Below are positions 41,574-53,805 of a DNA stretch of 64,000 bases, piece after piece (positions within the stretch are counted from its first letter, which is position 1; every line of letters begins with the position of its first letter). Under the pieces are notes generated by a model. That model made no database searches, was not told the origin of the DNA, and saw only the letters and a list, made by a program, of their open reading frames with translations. The translations under genes were made by a program, and so were the position numbers. Source of the stretch: Physcia stellaris (Eukaryota; Ascomycota; Lecanoromycetes; Caliciales; Physciaceae); NCBI GenBank assembly GCA_018902385.1, contig JABSSW010000024.1, forward strand, positions 62,001 through 126,000, written 5' to 3'.

Positions 41574-43001
41574 CTACTGATCCAGCATCTTACATCCCCC
41601 CGAACCACACGGATACGGGCTGCCCGCCATCAAAAAGCTCAGCTTCGTCGCATCCACCTGCTGCCCCGAATTTTGCGCATCCGGCACCACAGCAATATTC
41701 ACACTCGCCGCATTCCACCTTGCCCCCTGGCCAGTGCCAGAAACACAAGTCCTCCGCATGCGATCGAAGATATTGGCCTGACATGCCGTTGCCGAAGGAA
41801 CCGCATCCCCGATCGCAGGCAACCAGTACCCCATGGCGCATTTCCCGCCCTTGGCGCTCCAGGTCCACTGTCCCGCGACGCGGTTCGCGACGTCGCCCGT
41901 CAGGTTGTCGCAGATGGCTTGGATGGTTGCGGTGCAGTCGTCGAACTGCAGGGTATGGTCGCTCATGTCGGACGCGGAGGAATCGAGGCAGGTGAGCGCG
42001 TCGGCCGCAGGGGCGGACTGGCTGCGCTGCAAAGGCGGAAAGGCCCCCTGAGAGAAGGCAGCAGAAGCTGCACCCGTCGTGCTCGCGGCTGCCTGAGCGG
42101 GGACTGTTGCCGTAGTTCCCCCTGCGGTGGCGTCGGAGGCGATGAATGGGCTACCGGTGGCGTTGGAGGCGATGAATGGAAATGGACTACCGGTGCCGGT
42201 ATAGGTTTCCAAGACACCTGCCTGACTGGTATACTGTCTCCATTCGGCGGAGAGGGAAGAAGCCTCCTCAGGAGTTGGCGTCCTGTACAGGTCCGAGGTC
42301 CAAGCTGCCAACTCCGCGCTTGCCTCCTTCCGTTGAGACGCGAGACGCGCTATATCGGAAGCTTTGGCTGTTGCGTAGAATGCCGCTGTGGCGGAAGCGT
42401 ATTGTTTGCTTACCTCCGCAGGATCCACTGTCTCATATGAATCCGAGGTCAAAGCAGCCCACGCCGCGCGCTCGGAATTGAGCTCCGCTATATCGGAAGA
42501 TTTGGCCGTCCTGTAGAATTCCGCTGTCCTGGAAGCGTATCGTCTGCTTTCCGCCACAGGATTTACCGTCTCATACGGATCCGCGGTTAAAGCCGCTAAA
42601 TCGGAAGCTTTGGCTGTCCTGTAGAATTTCGCTGTCACGGAAGCGTATTGTCTGCTTTCCTCTGCCAGCTCCGCAGAATTTAGCGTCCTATACAGATCCG
42701 AAGTGAAAGCAGCCCAGTCCGCGCTCTCCGCTTTCACCTCGGACACGTGAGCCGCTATATCGGAAGATTTGGCCGTTCTGTACCATTCCGCTGTCACGGA
42801 AGCGTATGCTCTGCTTTCCGACGCCAGGTAAGCCGAGTAATCCACATAGTCTGTGCCGGAGGTGCTTGCTGGTAGCTTTGCAGGTGTGGCTCCGGTGGCA
42901 GGGGCGCGGGTTATAGTTGCAGCTTGAGGGTTTGGCAGCGCATAGCTGTGAGCTCCGAGGGCAAGGAGCAGAGTGGGGAGAAGAAACAGAGAGAGGGACA
43001 T
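41574..43001 (-). CDS. secreted protein with tandem Tyr/Ala/Ser repeats and Cys-rich C-terminus
   Basis: Single exon, 475 aa, ATG at 43001. The signal peptide is MSLSLFLLPTLLLALGAHSY. Residues about 58-245 hold four imperfect repeats of 36-50 aa built on YASVTAEWYRTAKSSDIA and then SADWAAFTSDLYRT; later copies read YASVTAKFYRTAKASDLAAL, YASRTAEFYRTAKSSDIAEL and YASATAAFYATAKASDIARL. A short FIAS[ND]AT duplication follows near residue 275. The last about 150 residues hold most of the Cys (LTCLDSS, FDDCTAT, QAICDNL, KCAMGYW, TACQANIF, RRTCVSG, YPCGSGGC), probably a disulfide-bonded domain. I do not recognise either part. Nucleotide repeats are visible too (for example CTGTCACGGAAGCGTAT). Likely a cell-surface or secreted repeat protein whose copy number could vary between strains. 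Confidence 0.75.
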   Translation of the reverse strand: MSLSLFLLPTLLLALGAHSYALPNPQAATITRAPATGATPAKLPASTSGTDYVDYSAYLASESRAYASVTAEWYRTAKSSDIAAHVSEVKAESADWAAFTSDLYRTLNSAELAEESRQYASVTAKFYRTAKASDLAALTADPYETVNPVAESRRYASRTAEFYRTAKSSDIAELNSERAAWAALTSDSYETVDPAEVSKQYASATAAFYATAKASDIARLASQRKEASAELAAWTSDLYRTPTPEEASSLSAEWRQYTSQAGVLETYTGTGSPFPFIASNATGSPFIASDATAGGTTATVPAQAAASTTGAASAAFSQGAFPPLQRSQSAPAADALTCLDSSASDMSDHTLQFDDCTATIQAICDNLTGDVANRVAGQWTWSAKGGKCAMGYWLPAIGDAVPSATACQANIFDRMRRTCVSGTGQGARWNAASVNIAVVPDAQNSGQQVDATKLSFLMAGSPYPCGSGGCKMLDQ

Positions 43002-43761
43002 TGTGGAGGATGGGCAGCTTTTTGGATGTTGTCCTGATGATAAAGAAATCTATCGAAAAAAGCAATGGATAGCAAAAGATCCCAGAAGAATAACGACCAC
43101 TGTAAGGAGAGATGAGGTGACTGGGATGACAATTTGGAAGAAGTTACTGCATTTAATAGATACAACGTACCGGGAAGAAACCGCGTATGCTCAGACGGGT
43201 CGCATTTGTGAGGCTCGGCCCCGGAACGATACATCGGAAGAACCGCATAAAGCATTCTGAAGACAAAGAGAGGAGCGTGAGAGCCCCGCGGCAAAAACAA
43301 TACGCGCGATGGCACATTTGGACGCTGACGTGGCGGGGCGGATATCTTGATGGCGAAGAGTTCCGAGTAGGATTAACGCCCTAGGTTCATGTCAGATCAC
43401 AGCTGTGGAGATGTACTCACTCATACCCAGAGAGGAAGTTTCCAAGATCAGATGCAGATATCCGAGATGCTGAGTTGCGCCTAGCTTTCGCGAGCGGAAG
43501 ATTGAAGAAACATTTTCAGTATGTTTCGTCGGCTATGCTTATGCTGTTTCTATATATAGTTTCCCGGCCTTCCCCTTAGTAGCCTTTCTCTGAGACACAT
43601 CCCAAGACTTTTCACCGAAGCAAAATCTGTCTCGCTCTCCTACAAACAATACAGTCCAAAAGTTTTGTCTTCGAGACTATTCTTCTAAGTCTACTGCCGA
43701 ATATCCGAATGCCTTCCTTGCAAGACATTCACGAGATGAGAAACCTCTACCCAGTATGCCA
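43002..43761. other. intergenic between the repeat protein and the eIF5A-like gene
   Basis: About 760 bp. The left part is the promoter and leader of the repeat-protein gene; the right part is the 3' flank of the eIF5A-like gene. No other feature. Confidence 0.45.
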
Positions 43762-44256
43762 TCAAGCACGATCAACCTCCTTGCACTCCATCGCCATTTC
43801 CATACCCATAGCTCCCACGATCACCACAAAGATATCCTTCCCTCCCCTCCCCCTCCCAAACAGCTTCACAATCTTCTCTCCAACCTCTCCCTCAGGCAAC
43901 TTGACATCGTCCTTCGTCTCCCCGCTATCGTTATTAAACAAACTCAAGTATCCTCCATCAACATACAAAAGCAAATATTCTCGACGCACCACAACGGGGA
44001 CGTCGACATTCGCGTGCGCAGGACTGATGTCTTCGTATTTCTTGTGAGTGAAGATATCGTAGGCTTCGATGCATACTTTGGCGTGGCCGTGCTTGCCCGG
44101 TGCGGAAGTTGACATGGCGGATATCTTGCATGGGTGGCCCTTTAAGAGGACGAAGCCGCCTTTGCGGAGGGAAGAGGCTTGAGTTGGGGTTGTGAGGGAG
44201 GCGTCAGCGGAGCCTAGGGCGGCTGCTGAGAAATCTTGTTCTTCGATTGATGCCAT
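43762..44256 (-). CDS. divergent eIF5A paralogue
   Basis: Single exon, 164 aa, ATG at 44256. The eIF5A fold is clear. The N-terminal SH3-like domain contains SSLRKGGFVLLKGHPCKISA, the hypusine loop STSAPGKHGHAK (Lys55 is the expected hypusine site) and the block YDIFTHKKYEDISPAHANVD. The C-terminal OB domain contains GGYLSLFNNDSGETKDDVKL then PEGEVGEKI. eIF5A with hypusine helps ribosomes through stalling peptides. Oddities: the near-invariant STSKTGKHGHAK is changed to STSAPGKHGHAK; FTHKKYED replaces FTGKKYED; a Gly/Arg insert (GRGRGGKD) sits in the OB domain; the tail is Met-rich (GAMGMEMAMECKEVD). There are no introns. It is therefore probably a second, fast-evolving copy and not the housekeeping gene, though a sole diverged copy cannot be excluded here. 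Confidence 0.8.
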   Translation of the reverse strand: MASIEEQDFSAAALGSADASLTTPTQASSLRKGGFVLLKGHPCKISAMSTSAPGKHGHAKVCIEAYDIFTHKKYEDISPAHANVDVPVVVRREYLLLYVDGGYLSLFNNDSGETKDDVKLPEGEVGEKIVKLFGRGRGGKDIFVVIVGAMGMEMAMECKEVDRA

Positions 44257-45279
44257 GGTGAGTTAGATTCTTGGTACTGCTCTTGTAATTCGAGCGATTT
44301 GCTGGTCTGAAGTAAGCGAATATTTTGGGGACACTCGCCAGCATGGATCGTACCCTGAAATTCTATGAACGGAAAGCGACAAGTTGGCGTATGATCTTGC
44401 GTTCGGAAATGGTACGTTGCATTACAACGATGAAGAACTTTTGGTTCAGTAGGGAGTGAAGAAGTGGGTGAGGACAGGTACTTATAGTTGGGAAATGCTC
44501 GGGAGCTCGCGGATGACACACACCCCGAAAGGGCATTCAACGCCTCCTCCAAAACCCAGTATGGGACGAAATTCCAAAAAGCACCGTCAAGATCGGACGA
44601 TAATCTTTTACATGACATTTACTCTTCGTATTATTGTCGATCCAGCCACACGAAATGGCCACTTGTTGTCGGTATTTCATCACTGGAGGAAATTTACCAA
44701 TCGATCCTTGTTGATCGACAAACTGTTCAAAATTCACGGTAAGGCGGGAGAGGTGTCCAACTAATCGTAGCAAGATGAAGAGCAAATGGGGTCATTTCCA
44801 TAATATTCAGGGGTACGGTAGCTTTAACAGTCAGCATGAAGACCCTCAATCCTTTCGTGGTTCTTTTTATGAAGTTCATGCTATTCATCTAAGAACCCGC
44901 GCGGACTCGGTGGAGCAAATGGCGTGAGACTCGGCAAGGGAGGTAAGACATATGCCACGAGAACGCAAAGCCTTGGGCAGAAATTGAAATATGGAATTGT
45001 AGTGTTGGGGTGTAGTCTTGAGGTATGTTGCCCATGACTGACACGATATGGACGGGAACCTTGCTTTCCATAAGCTGCGTATAATGGGGGCATGATAAAA
45101 ATCCTTCTCCTGTGTCGCCGTAATAACCTCGAATGTGAAAAGTGTTCAGATCTCAATTTGGATTTTATGTGCAGAAGAAAAGATACATACATGCGTTGCT
45201 GAGTTAGACCAGAAATTTCCCTATACCTATATCCCAGAACGCTAACGATAAATAACTGTACACAGCTTGATGTTCCGAA
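44257..45279. other. intergenic, no feature recognised
   Basis: About 1 kb: the promoter of the eIF5A-like gene at the left and the 3' flank of the glycerol-3-phosphate dehydrogenase gene at the right. Confidence 0.45.
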
Positions 45280-47645
45280 CTATTTATTAAGCGGCGAATC
45301 AGCCTTGATGATAGGTTTCTCGCCAGGCTGAAGCTTCGAGTCACTCTCCAGGGTATCCGCGGGCGCATCTAAGGTAATCCGAATTAGCCTGCCGTCCGAC
45401 AAATAGGTCCAATCACAAAAGAGATTATCTTACCATGTCTCGAATACAGCTTGCGCTCATGCTCATCGTACTCGCCCGCCCTTCCAGCCTCCACATCCTT
45501 CCTCGTCACACTCAATTTGCTTTTCGCCAACCCCATACTCGCCAGAAATTGCACCGCGTCCTTCCATTCCGTGTCCTTGCGCTTACCATCCCACTTAAGC
45601 TCTTCAGCCATGAGATCAATGACCTGCGGCAACGCCTCCAGCGCGGCTTGTGCGTTGAGGAAGGCAAGCCGCGTTCTGCGTGCTAACACATCGATGGCGG
45701 TTTGCGCGTACTCGTGTCGGATTGAGTACCGTACCTCGCCATCGATGAAGGGATAAAGCTGGGATATCTTGATCCCGCGAACAGGAAAGCGCTTCTCGGT
45801 AGGCGATGAGAGGGCGGCGACGGTCCAGGCTCTGTCCCCATAAGACTCGACGAGATGCTGTGCTACGTGGGTTTCGACGCCAAAGTGCTGAACTAGGTTG
45901 ATGAAGAGGGTTTTCGAGAAGCCGTGTGCGCCGATGAGTCGAACTTGGTGGGTTTGGCAAGTGCCGTCTAGCGGGGCGCTGTCGTCGATTAGTTCTGACC
46001 CACTGATACGGGGTGCTTGAGCCAAGGGCTTGGGCTGGAGGTTGTAGAGTTTAAGAGCTTCGTCAACTGTTTCTTCGGCCATTTGTCTGTATGTCGTCCA
46101 TTTTCCTCCAGCAATGGTCAAGAGTCCGGATTCAGAGGTTGTGATGAGGTGATTGCGGACGAGAGACTCGGTATTCTTCGATTTAGGGTCTTTAACTAGG
46201 GGTCTGATGCCGGACCACGCAGCAAGGACGTCACCACGTCTTACGTTGAGGCTGGGATCGAGGTAGCTACGGATCTCTGACAATATCCACCTGATCTCCT
46301 CTTCGCCGGCTATTGGATTTGGGGTAATATTAGTAGGGGCATCTGTCGTGCCAGCAATAGTATTGCCTTGCCAGGGTAGGAAGAATATCACACGTCCGTC
46401 GGATGTTTTAGGGTCGATGAGACCCATTTTGGAAGGACTATAGAAGCCGGGGAGAATGACATGAACACCAGAGCTAGGGGCGACAATTTCTTGGACTGAT
46501 TGATCATCCATTTTTCGTATCGAATCGGTGAAAGGCCCTGTAGCATTGACGATACCCTTCGCTCTGATCGTGAACTCCTGCCCTTTCTTCCCGTTCCGTT
46601 CTTGAATCTTGTCCTTTACCCGTGCCCCGCAGAGTTTTCCATTTGCATCTTTGATGAGATCAGTGACTTCGACGTGATTTACCACTGTTGCGCCATACAG
46701 AGCCGCTGTCATTGCTATGGAGACGTTCATCCTGGAATCATTGTGTGCACCATCTACAGAAAGTCAGTGTCTCCTGATTTCTTGCATTTTCTCGGCAATC
46801 CCTCACCATAGTATACCAGTGCGCCAAACAGATTATCCTTCCGAAGCATGGGAAAAGCATCCATTGCCCTACTTTTCGTCAAGAAATATGAACCTTCGAT
46901 GCCTTCGGATCCAGCCAAGAAATCGTAAAATTTGGTACCAGCCCAAAAGTAAGGGGCTTGCCACCATTTCTGAATAGGTATCATGATGGGTAGCCAACTA
47001 GACAAATGTGGTGCGGTGTCCAAAAAGTATTTCCGTTCTCGCAGCGCTTCCCTAACGAGCTTGTATCTAGACCTTGTCAACCTCGCCCGCGAGATATTCC
47101 GTATTAGAAGCCACTGACTGGTTATAATCAAGTTCCCAGACTGCTTTTTCCAAGTATCGTACGCCTCCATGAACCAATTTCGTGCTCTTGCTGCTTGTGC
47201 CACACGCAAAATCGTCTCTTTCGACCATTGCGACCTTTAGCCCCCGGGTGACTGCGTCAAGCGCAACGCCAGCACCCGTGGCACCACCACCAATTATGAG
47301 CAGATCATAAGGCTCTGATTGATCTCCTGCAGCCTCTTGTAAAGTAGCATCTCCCTTGCCTGCCAGATTGCTCAGGACACTCTTGGTCTTTTGTACGGTA
47401 TCCCGTATGCCCGAGCTCTTCTTCAAATCGGCAATCTGCTCTTCTCGGCTTTTTACCAGCGGAAACCTAGGTACAGAAATTTGTCCACCCTCGCCATACT
47501 TTGGGGGAGGAACCGCGGCGCCCTCTTGGCCAGGAATATTTCGAGGACGGTAGGAGATGTAAAGACCGCCTGCTCCTACAGCAGTTGCGGCGGAGGCGTA
47601 TAGAAGAGGGCGAAGGAGTCGTCGACTTGACGGGCGGGCGGCCAT
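45280..47645 (-). CDS. GUT2: mitochondrial FAD-dependent glycerol-3-phosphate dehydrogenase
   Basis: Four exons: 47645-47119, 47066-46807, 46753-45434 and 45368-45280; phases agree and give 731 aa. It oxidises glycerol 3-phosphate to dihydroxyacetone phosphate at the outer face of the inner mitochondrial membrane and passes electrons to ubiquinone. The N-terminus ([20 protein letters not shown]) is a basic targeting region followed by a hydrophobic segment. The FAD-binding motif [20 protein letters not shown] is intact, followed by [18 protein letters not shown]. Junction checks: [20 protein letters not shown] across intron 1, [20 protein letters not shown] across intron 2, and a short final exon ending [12 protein letters not shown]. 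Introns are 52-65 bp. The C-terminal region holds the conserved [16 protein letters not shown] and GSHGFSK-like (GAHGFSK) blocks. Intact and surely functional. Confidence 0.95.
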
Positions 47646-48376
47646 TTCCAAGATGGTGTAGTACACCCAGTGCAAAAGGGAAGACAGAATGATGTTAGCG
47701 GTACTCGAGTGTTTGGACCAACTCTTGGAGCGGCTTTACCAGACACCTGCGTACGCGGCTGCTGGGAGGAGGGACAATTGACGCATCTCAGGTGTCACAA
47801 GCAAAAGCAAATAAACATATAAGATAAGGTACGGGTGCCAAAGAATTTGAAGCTCTACGATAGACGAGATCACCGAAGCGGAGCTGTCGGAAGAAAGGCA
47901 AGCATGTGACGTCGATCATAACCCTAATTAACCATCCGCGAGCATCTCACAACCCTATTGCCTTCTTCAGCCACCGCCGAAGATTTATCGAGCTGAGCTG
48001 TTCAGTTTGATCGGATCCAATCTGCGGAATAATTTAATTATTGATAATGTATGAGCGCTAGATGAATGCTATAAGCAGAATATCTAGAATTGACGGTGAT
48101 TATTTGGCCTACCTACCACTAGGGAGGAACTTGTTAAAAGCCATTCTGGGGATCCCACGAATAAGCTGTGATTATTATGTGATTGGTTTTCACAAAGCAT
48201 GAGAAAAGCGAGAAGAAGATGATATCTTGCCACTGCTTTTGTTCTATTTACAATCCCACACTATCAATACGGCTTGCACACTACTTCCAACATCTGGCAA
48301 TTCTCTTCGTGACCCGCTATCCATCAAGATCATTCCCAATCCCAGGCACTTCCATCCCAATCATCTCGCACTTGGT
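47646..48376. other. intergenic between two housekeeping genes
   Basis: About 730 bp: the promoter of the GUT2-type gene at the left and the 3' flank of the glutamate dehydrogenase at the right. No other feature. Confidence 0.45.
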
Positions 48377-50749
<2,373 letters not shown>

Positions 50750-51796
50750 TTAGTCACAGTCCACCGGGTCCCAGTCGGTCACCAAGTACTCATCCAGACC
50801 GTCCATCGTCTTCATGTCCTCAGCCTGGATCTCGAAACCCTCGATGGCACCGTTCGCCTCGATGCGCGATTTAGAGACACTCTTGGGAAGTGGTACATAG
50901 CCGTGCTGCAGGCTCCACCGGATCATCAACTGCGCTGGTGTCACCGAATACTTCTGCGAGAGCGAGGCGATGGTGGGATGTTTCATCCGAAGAGCTCGTG
51001 CAAGTGGGGCATATGCTTCCACCAGGATGTTGTGAGCATGACAGAAGGACGTGATCTCCGCTCTGGTGTTGAAAGGGTGAACCTCCACCTGATTGACCGC
51101 GGGAAGGATCCTTGGTTTGGAAGCCAGGAGCTCCTCCATCTACGGATATCAGGAATGCTGCACCTTCGTGCCGAAAAAGAAAGATCTTACATGCTTTACT
51201 CCGAAATTGCTGATACCTCCAGTCTTGATCTCGCCATCGTCAATGGCATCTTCGACTGCTCGCCAACAGTCCAGCCTTTGGGACTTGCCTCCGTATGGGC
51301 TATGAAGCAGGAAAAGGTCGATGTAGCCCAAGCCACACTGCTTCACCGACTGCTTGATAGACCTACGCGCTGCCTCGTAGCTGGTATTGCTGGCCAGCTT
51401 GGATGTGAAATGGATGTCTTCGCGCTTGAGCCCTGTGGTGTTGCTATTGCTGGAAAGAAATGACAGAATGGAACGTCCGACCTCTTTTTCGTTGTGATAC
51501 ATCTGCGCCGAGTCGATGCTACGAGTAGATTAGCTACAATGGTCGGAGCGGAGAGCGTGATGGCCCTACGCTCGATAGCCCGCCTGAATCTTGATTAGCT
51601 GGCTCTCTTTGGATTACAATTATCGCAAAGGTACCTCAAGTGCCCATTTAACTGCGTTGGATGTCTCGCGACCTGAAGTCAGATATACTCCCAGATGTAT
51701 ACAAGGCATGCTAAGGCCATTGGAGAGCTTGTTGCACGCGTCAGCGAACTTGACCTTGGTATTCGAAGGCTTTGTTAGAACTATTCTGTGATACAT
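50750..51796 (-). CDS. aldo-keto reductase with a 14-nt microexon
   Basis: Four exons: 51796-51635, 51583-51570 (14 nt), 51518-51191 and 51139-50750; phases 0, 2 and 0; 297 aa. The microexon encodes AGYR and part of Ala, restoring the family block [22 protein letters not shown] catalytic residues are present: Asp and Tyr in [11 protein letters not shown], Lys in [16 protein letters not shown], His in [14 protein letters not shown]. Also seen are [42 protein letters not shown] and the nucleotide-contact segment [15 protein letters not shown]. It would reduce a carbonyl with NADPH in the cytosol; substrate unknown. The N-terminal strand ([20 protein letters not shown]) is somewhat diverged from the usual NDGxxIPxLGFGT. 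The 5' end and promoter recur as a truncated copy at 52.7-53.0 kb. Confidence 0.85.
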
Positions 51797-51950
51797 ACAT
51801 CGACTCTCGAGCTGAGAGAAAAATGCTTGCTCATTTTCAAAAGGAAGAATTAGACCTTGTCACCCTTAATTTACAATCTTTATGTGTCTGAAAAGATTCG
51901 AGTGAATGATGACGTCGGTCCTCGGTCTCAGCCCTACCGAGTTCTCAGTA
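51632..51950. repeat. segmental duplication, source copy (AKR exon 1 and promoter)
   Basis: Matches 52706-53005 in direct orientation. Shared anchors in order are TCAAGTGCCC, ATATA.TCCCA.ATGT.TACAA, TTGCACGCGTCAG, CCTTGT and GACGTCGGTCCT followed by CAGCCCTA. It includes exon 1 of the aldo-keto reductase and about 150 bp upstream. Confidence 0.75.
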
Positions 51951-51989
51951 AGTACCTAAGGTATCCAGGAGGGGGCAAGCAATCAATAA

Positions 51990-52490
51990 TGCCACTACAT
52001 CTCCGATGACTCGTGTCTGACCAGCTGCAACTGGGCGGGCTACAATTGCCAGTATTGCCAGCAGAAGCCCGCCGGTGAGCCGGACCAGCATGGCTGGGAC
52101 TACAAGGACCTTGAAAACTGGTGCAATATGCAACAGGTCGTCCGTGGCGGCAACACCATCTATGCCACCTGTGATGTAGGCCCTATAGCAGGATCATTCC
52201 GTGTCACAACGGTGTTCGACTGTGGAGGCGGCTGTTATCAGAATAACAAGTGGGTGATGAGCCGAAGAGCGCGCTGATGCCAGTGCTGGCACCCGCAAAA
52301 CGGTGCGAAGCTGGACATTTTGGCGCTTGATGAGAAGCCAATGCAATCGGTGGTGCTACTCAAGCCTGTAGGTGATGCTGATGCGGAGTGGCAGTGCACC
52401 GGTGTTGCTGTTGATACCGCTGCCTCTGTCGGATATGGTGGACTCTTGCAGAATGAGTCGGCTTGGGAGCGATCATTATGAGGGTAATTG
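51990..52490 (+). pseudogene. remnant of a cysteine-rich secreted protein gene
   Basis: A frame at 51990-52276 reads HYISDDSCLTSCNWAGYNCQ then YCQQKPAGEPDQHGWDYKDL, ENWCNMQQVVRGGNTIYATC and VFDCGGGCYQNNKW, with eight or more Cys. Immediately upstream is a stop codon with no acceptor and no ATG, so the start is missing. Downstream (52283-52480) another frame reads CWHPQNGAKLDILALDEKPM and QCTGVAVDTAASVGYGG before a stop. A donor after NNKW (GTGATG) and an acceptor GATGCCAG would leave an intron of only about 30 nt, too short. I take this as a host effector-like gene truncated at its 5' end, perhaps by the duplication whose copies flank it. The family is not recognised. Confidence 0.5.
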
Positions 52491-52705
52491 TAATACGGGA
52501 ACAGGCAAGAATGTACGAAAGATGCGGTTGAAGACTTGCTTGACGCTTTCGACTAGCTTTGCAGCGAGGATAGTGAGGATGCTCTTGCTGACCGTCAAGT
52601 CTGAAGGAAAATCTGATGAGCAGGCGACTCAACGAGTCATGGCATGAGCATGAGCAATATGACGAAAAGATCTGACGGCAAGGACAGTCGTTTAAAAAGG
52701 AATTG

Positions 52706-53005
52706 TAGGATATTTCAAGTGCCCGTTTGACAGATATAGTCCCAAATGTGTACAAGACATGCCGAGTTCATTGAAAAGCTCATTGCACGCGTCAGGAGAT
52801 AAAACGATGTTAATCTTCAAGATTTTCATCATCCTGTGACACATGCCTTGACTCTAGCTGAATGACAGTTGCTTTCTTGTCTTGTTCAACTGAATTAATT
52901 GGACCTTGTTATCGTTGACATTGCTTGAATGTCTCGTCGAACAATCCGATTACTGAAGAAAGACCATGACGACGTCGGTCCTTGGCGTCAGCCCTATCGG
53001 GGTCT
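52706..53005 (-). pseudogene. truncated duplicate of the aldo-keto reductase 5' end and promoter
   Basis: On the minus strand about 52713-52800 encodes DACNELFNELGMSCTHLGLY then LSNGHLKYP, matching exon 1 of the intact gene ([20 protein letters not shown]) with an internal deletion. The upstream flank also matches the intact promoter, ending GACGTCGGTCCT. No later exons are present to the left, so this is a 5' fragment only. It is a fossil of a duplication, diverged by roughly a quarter by eye. Confidence 0.7.
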
Positions 53006-53800
53006 CATTCATTAAAAGAAAAAAGAGAGTACGGAGTACTAGCAATGATGCATTTTTATCAAGCGTGCATTTAAGCCTGGAATGAGACATGAGAATGGAT
53101 TAAGTGAACCAATAATGATTCCTGGCACAAGCATAGAGGAACAGAAACAATGCTTCTGAGACAAGCAGTAAGTCGTACATGCAGTGTCGTGGCCTTGTTT
53201 CGCGAAATGGTGCAACACGATTACCTAGAAAAAGTTCCTTGTACTCACGACTCTCATCATGAGCATGCGATGAAGATTGTTGCCGTTATCAAATACGAGG
53301 TACAATTGTAGCTTGGCGCTGATCTTCGGTTTAACCGAACAAGTCCAGGGCGACGGACGATCATCCGAAGCCGCAGAATGATCAGCTATAGCCTATACCG
53401 TACATGTATGCCCTAACGGTCGATTAATGGAGAACATCTGCATCGACCTATCATAATGTCGAGAGATATGAGGATCCAATCAGACAAGACTAGAAGCAAG
53501 CATGCATTGCTGTGCATCAAATGAGGCTGAATCCCATGATGGTGGAATGTTACAACTCCACCGTCACAGAGAGAGTGATGTGAGTACGAGTTTGAACTCC
53601 ATAGAGGATGAAGAGCCGAATGAGAGTATGGCGGCAAAACGGCGAGAGCGGAATGTTTCAGGTGGCTGGATGGAGACCAGTGGCGTTGCCAAGCCCCCTG
53701 AGCGCCCCAAGTCGCCGTCTTCCTGATGAACATCAACTCCCAATGGATAATCCAGCTATAGTAGCCCACTTTATCGAGTCTAAATCAACCCAGAACCTTC
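53006..53800. other. intergenic, no feature recognised
   Basis: About 800 bp with short overlapping ORFs on both strands. The right end is the leader of the gene starting near 53806. Confidence 0.4.
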
Positions 53801-53805
53801 TTCCA

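Noticed and set aside
41673-42440. 255-aa plus-strand ORF opposite the secreted repeat protein
   Set aside because: Arg/Gly/Cys-rich antisense shadow of a GC-rich real gene with a signal peptide on the other strand.
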